47,466 bases of DNA from Actinomycetes bacterium. GTDB taxonomy: Bacteria; Actinomycetota; Humimicrobiia; JAHJRV01. The translations under genes were made by a program, and so were the position numbers. Below the pieces are notes generated by a model. The model worked only from the letters and a program-made list of their open reading frames with translations. It was not told where the DNA came from and ran no database searches. Numbering within the stretch: position 1 is the stretch's first letter; each line of letters starts with the position of its first letter. Of the stretch, positions 45,246 to 47,466 are shown piece after piece. Location: contig JAUWOM010000001.1 of the NCBI GenBank assembly GCA_030612085.1, positions 1 to 47,466 of the forward strand. Reading direction: 5' to 3'.

Positions 45246-45280
45246 CCTCTCCCCTGGTGGGAGAGGGAAAGGGAGAGGGG
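45246..45280. repeat. GC-rich palindrome, second copy, at the murC 5' end
   Basis: CCTCTCCC (45246-45253) pairs with GGGAGAGG (45259-45266) around CTGGT, then GGGAGAGGGGG follows. The same layout occurs after panB. If murC were read from a TTG at 45234, this element would be translated as PLPWWERERERGK, a sequence known as an artefact of such repeats. Confidence 0.65.
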
Positions 45281-45302
45281 GAAGATAAGAATCAATAATA
45301 GA

Positions 45303-46673
45303 TTGAGAAATAGTGAAAAATTTAAAAAAGTACACTTTGTTGGAATTGGTGGTGCAGGATTGAGTGGAATGGCAAGAGTTCTTTATGAAATGGGTTATGA
45401 GGTGTCAGGTTCAGATATAAAGAAATCTCATAATACAGAGAGGTTAAAGATATTTGGTATAGATGTTAAAATTGGTCATTTGAGTAAGAATGTGATTGGT
45501 AAAGATATCCTGGTAATATCAACTGCAATTCCAGAAAATAATTGCGAAGTAAAGGCAGCAAATGAGTTAAAAATTGATATATGGAGTAGAGCTAAAATGC
45601 TGGAATGGATATTATCACATGGGAAAGCTATTGCTATTTCTGGAACACATGGTAAAACTACAACAACATCCATGATAGCTCTTCTGTTGGAATGGGAAAA
45701 TTTTAAACCTACAATTCTCGTTGGTGGTGAATTGAATGATATTGGAAGTAATGCAAAATTTGGTGAAGGTGAATATTTTGTTGTTGAAGCTGATGAAAGT
45801 GATGGAACATTTATTCAAATCACACCTGAGATTGCAGTTGTTACAAATGTTGAAGATGACCACTTAGATTATTATAAAAGCAAGAAAGAGATAGAGAAAG
45901 CTTTTAATAAGTTTATTAACGGAGTTACCCCCACTGGATTAGCAGTAATTAATGGTGATGATCCATGTTTAATAAATATGATGAATAAAATTAATAGCAG
46001 ATATATTACATATGGATTGGATGAAAGAAATGATGTAAGAGCTAAAGATATTAAAATAGATGAGCTAAAAAGTGAATTTTTAGTTCAATTAAGAGACGAA
46101 CAATTCCGAGTTCAGTTAAAAATTCCTGGTGAACATAATATTTATAATGCATTAGCTACAATTTCAGTTGGTAAATATTTAGGTATTTCTTCAGATAGAA
46201 TCTCCTTTACACTCAGTCAATTTGTCGGAGCACAGAGAAGATTTGATGTGTTGGGAAACCCTCAAGGTGTAACAATAGTAGATGACTATGCGCATCATCC
46301 AACTGAGATTTCAGCTACCTTGAAAGCAGCTAATGCAAAAAAACATAATAGGATAATAAGCGTTTTTCAGCCTCATAGATACACGCGTACTGATTTACTG
46401 TATGAAAAGTTTGGCAACTGCTTTGGATATGCTGATTTGTGTTTAATTACGGAAATTTTTCCAGCTGGTGAGAATCCTATACCCGGAGTTACTTCAAAAT
46501 TAATTGTGAAATCAATACTAAAGAAAAATAATAGAAAACAGGTTGTCTATTTACCACAAAAAAAGGATTTAACTTATTATCTTCTTAAAAATGTCGAATC
46601 CAATGATGTTGTAGTAGTAATGGGTGCTGGTGATATAAATACAATAGCATATGATTTATTAGAAAAGTTATGA
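45303..46673 (+). CDS. murC: UDP-MurNAc:L-alanine ligase
   Basis: 456 residues from the chosen TTG. VHFVGIGGAGLSGMARVL opens the N-domain. The P-loop is ISGTHGKTTTTSM. EADESDGTF, then TNVEDDHLDYY, VDDYAHHPTEI and FQPHRYTRT follow, all standard for MurC. It attaches the first L-Ala to UDP-MurNAc. The start is uncertain: 45303 begins just before the conserved core and has no strong Shine-Dalgarno. The TTG at 45234 would add 23 residues encoded by the repeat. Confidence 0.94.
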   Translation: MRNSEKFKKVHFVGIGGAGLSGMARVLYEMGYEVSGSDIKKSHNTERLKIFGIDVKIGHLSKNVIGKDILVISTAIPENNCEVKAANELKIDIWSRAKMLEWILSHGKAIAISGTHGKTTTTSMIALLLEWENFKPTILVGGELNDIGSNAKFGEGEYFVVEADESDGTFIQITPEIAVVTNVEDDHLDYYKSKKEIEKAFNKFINGVTPTGLAVINGDDPCLINMMNKINSRYITYGLDERNDVRAKDIKIDELKSEFLVQLRDEQFRVQLKIPGEHNIYNALATISVGKYLGISSDRISFTLSQFVGAQRRFDVLGNPQGVTIVDDYAHHPTEISATLKAANAKKHNRIISVFQPHRYTRTDLLYEKFGNCFGYADLCLITEIFPAGENPIPGVTSKLIVKSILKKNNRKQVVYLPQKKDLTYYLLKNVESNDVVVVMGAGDINTIAYDLLEKL

Positions 46674-46694
46674 TAATAATTCACTAGAAAAATT

Positions 46695-47466
46695 ATGAAT
46701 ATAAAAAATTTACAGTTTAATAACACTAATATATTAGAAAATCTTAAATCCATAGAAAATTTGATTTTGATAACTGATGAACCTCTAAGCAAGCATACAT
46801 CGTATAAAGTTGGTGGAAATGCTGATTATTTCTGTATTGTTAAAAAGCTGGAGCAATTAAGAAAGATTTTTGATGTCTGTTATCCAAAACATAATATCTT
46901 TATTTTGGGTAATGGAACTAATGTACTCTTTTCAGATGAAGGTTATAGAGGTGTTGTAATTAAGTTATCCGGTGAGCTCAATAAGTTAAAGATTTCAGGG
47001 AATTTAATTAAAGCTGGTTCTCCTGTTTCTTTATCAAGTATCATAAAAAAAGCATTAGAAAGTGAGCTGAGTGGATTGGAATTTGCCTGGGGTATTCCAG
47101 GTACATTGGGAGGTTCAATCAATGGGAATTCAGGAGCATTCGGTTTAGAGATATGTGATCTTATAAAAAATGTGAAAGTCTGTGACTATAATGGGAAAAT
47201 TCACAATTTTTCATCAAATCAACTTGATTATGGTTATAGATATTGTAAATTTCCTATTAATGGAGTGATATTGGAAGCAGATTTAAAGTTTAAGCAAAGC
47301 TCAAGAAAGGAAATTGAAAAAACATTGAAGAAAAATATGAAATGGAGAAGAAAATATCAACCAATTGAATCAAAAACTGCTGGGAGTGTTTTTAAGAATC
47401 CTGAGGGAATGTCAGTTGCAAAACTTTTAGAATCTATTGACTTAAAAGGGAAAGCTATAAATGGAG
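46695..47466 (+). CDS. murB: UDP-N-acetylenolpyruvoylglucosamine reductase (cut by window edge)
   Basis: 257 residues are visible from ATG 46695, 21 nt after murC, and the frame is open at the window end. KHTSYKVGGNADYF and ILGNGTNVLFSDEG form the FAD-binding part. FAWGIPGTLGGSINGNSGAFG, then YGYRYCKF and SKTAGSVFKNPEG with the catalytic Ser follow. It reduces UDP-GlcNAc-enolpyruvate to UDP-MurNAc with NADPH. The Y-G-Y-R-Y context and GSVFKNP suggest the shorter type II form. Confidence 0.95.
   Translation, partial: MNIKNLQFNNTNILENLKSIENLILITDEPLSKHTSYKVGGNADYFCIVKKLEQLRKIFDVCYPKHNIFILGNGTNVLFSDEGYRGVVIKLSGELNKLKISGNLIKAGSPVSLSSIIKKALESELSGLEFAWGIPGTLGGSINGNSGAFGLEICDLIKNVKVCDYNGKIHNFSSNQLDYGYRYCKFPINGVILEADLKFKQSSRKEIEKTLKKNMKWRRKYQPIESKTAGSVFKNPEGMSVAKLLESIDLKGKAING

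Noticed and set aside
45234..45302. A longer murC N-terminus from TTG 45234
   Set aside because: It would translate a GC-rich palindromic repeat (PLPWWERERERGK) that MurC proteins lack. The conserved core begins after 45303.

Overview
The window is an AT-rich bacterial chromosome segment (roughly 30% GC by eye). It has Shine-Dalgarno-led genes, many TTG and GTG starts, and UGA used as an ordinary stop in most genes. Gene content suggests an anaerobic, uncultured lineage that makes meso-diaminopimelate peptidoglycan: MurE carries the DNPR motif, and there is a radical-SAM AmrS enzyme and one likely selenoprotein. A DUF2342-type metalloprotease and the order DUF164 zinc ribbon, rnhA, rnpB recall Actinobacteriota and their deep relatives. 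A large TPR lytic transglycosylase is more typical of diderms. I do not assign a phylum.

Layout. Positions 1-5.9 kb hold the tail of an AbiEii-type toxin, two MFS-type transporters, endonuclease III, AmrS and an ATC-hydrolase-like protein. Positions 6-15.6 kb hold panB, an unassigned TIM-barrel-like protein, a lytic transglycosylase, polX, glgC, an MscS channel and radC. Positions 15.6-22 kb hold a Mth938-like protein, a DUF2342 metalloprotease, a CAU tRNA, an EamA transporter, nagA, a zinc-ribbon coiled-coil protein, RNase HI and RNase P RNA. Positions 22-33 kb hold a YhaO/YhaN-like nuclease-ATPase pair, a zinc alcohol dehydrogenase with a duplicated 3' tail, an amidohydrolase, a GT4 glycosyltransferase, the selenocysteine gene, an FmdB zinc ribbon and xseAB.

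From 33.4 kb to the end runs the division and cell wall cluster: mraZ, rsmH, ftsL, ftsI, murE, murF, mraY, murD, ftsW, murG, murC and murB (cut by the window edge). It is preceded by four 10-bp-spaced G-rich repeats that look like an MraZ operator. These genes build lipid II and run septal synthesis.

The most notable signal is at 29808-30842. One reading frame is interrupted by a single UGA in a Cys-Gly-UGA context and followed by a bacterial-SECIS-like hairpin. The encoded lipoprotein-like metallophosphatase relative has lost most recognisable metal-binding positions but would carry selenocysteine. Other unusual items are an RNase P RNA with a greatly expanded P12 arm, tandem hairpins with a compensatory base change before murC, a 61-nt cloverleaf palindrome before polX, and several families of intergenic palindromic repeats.
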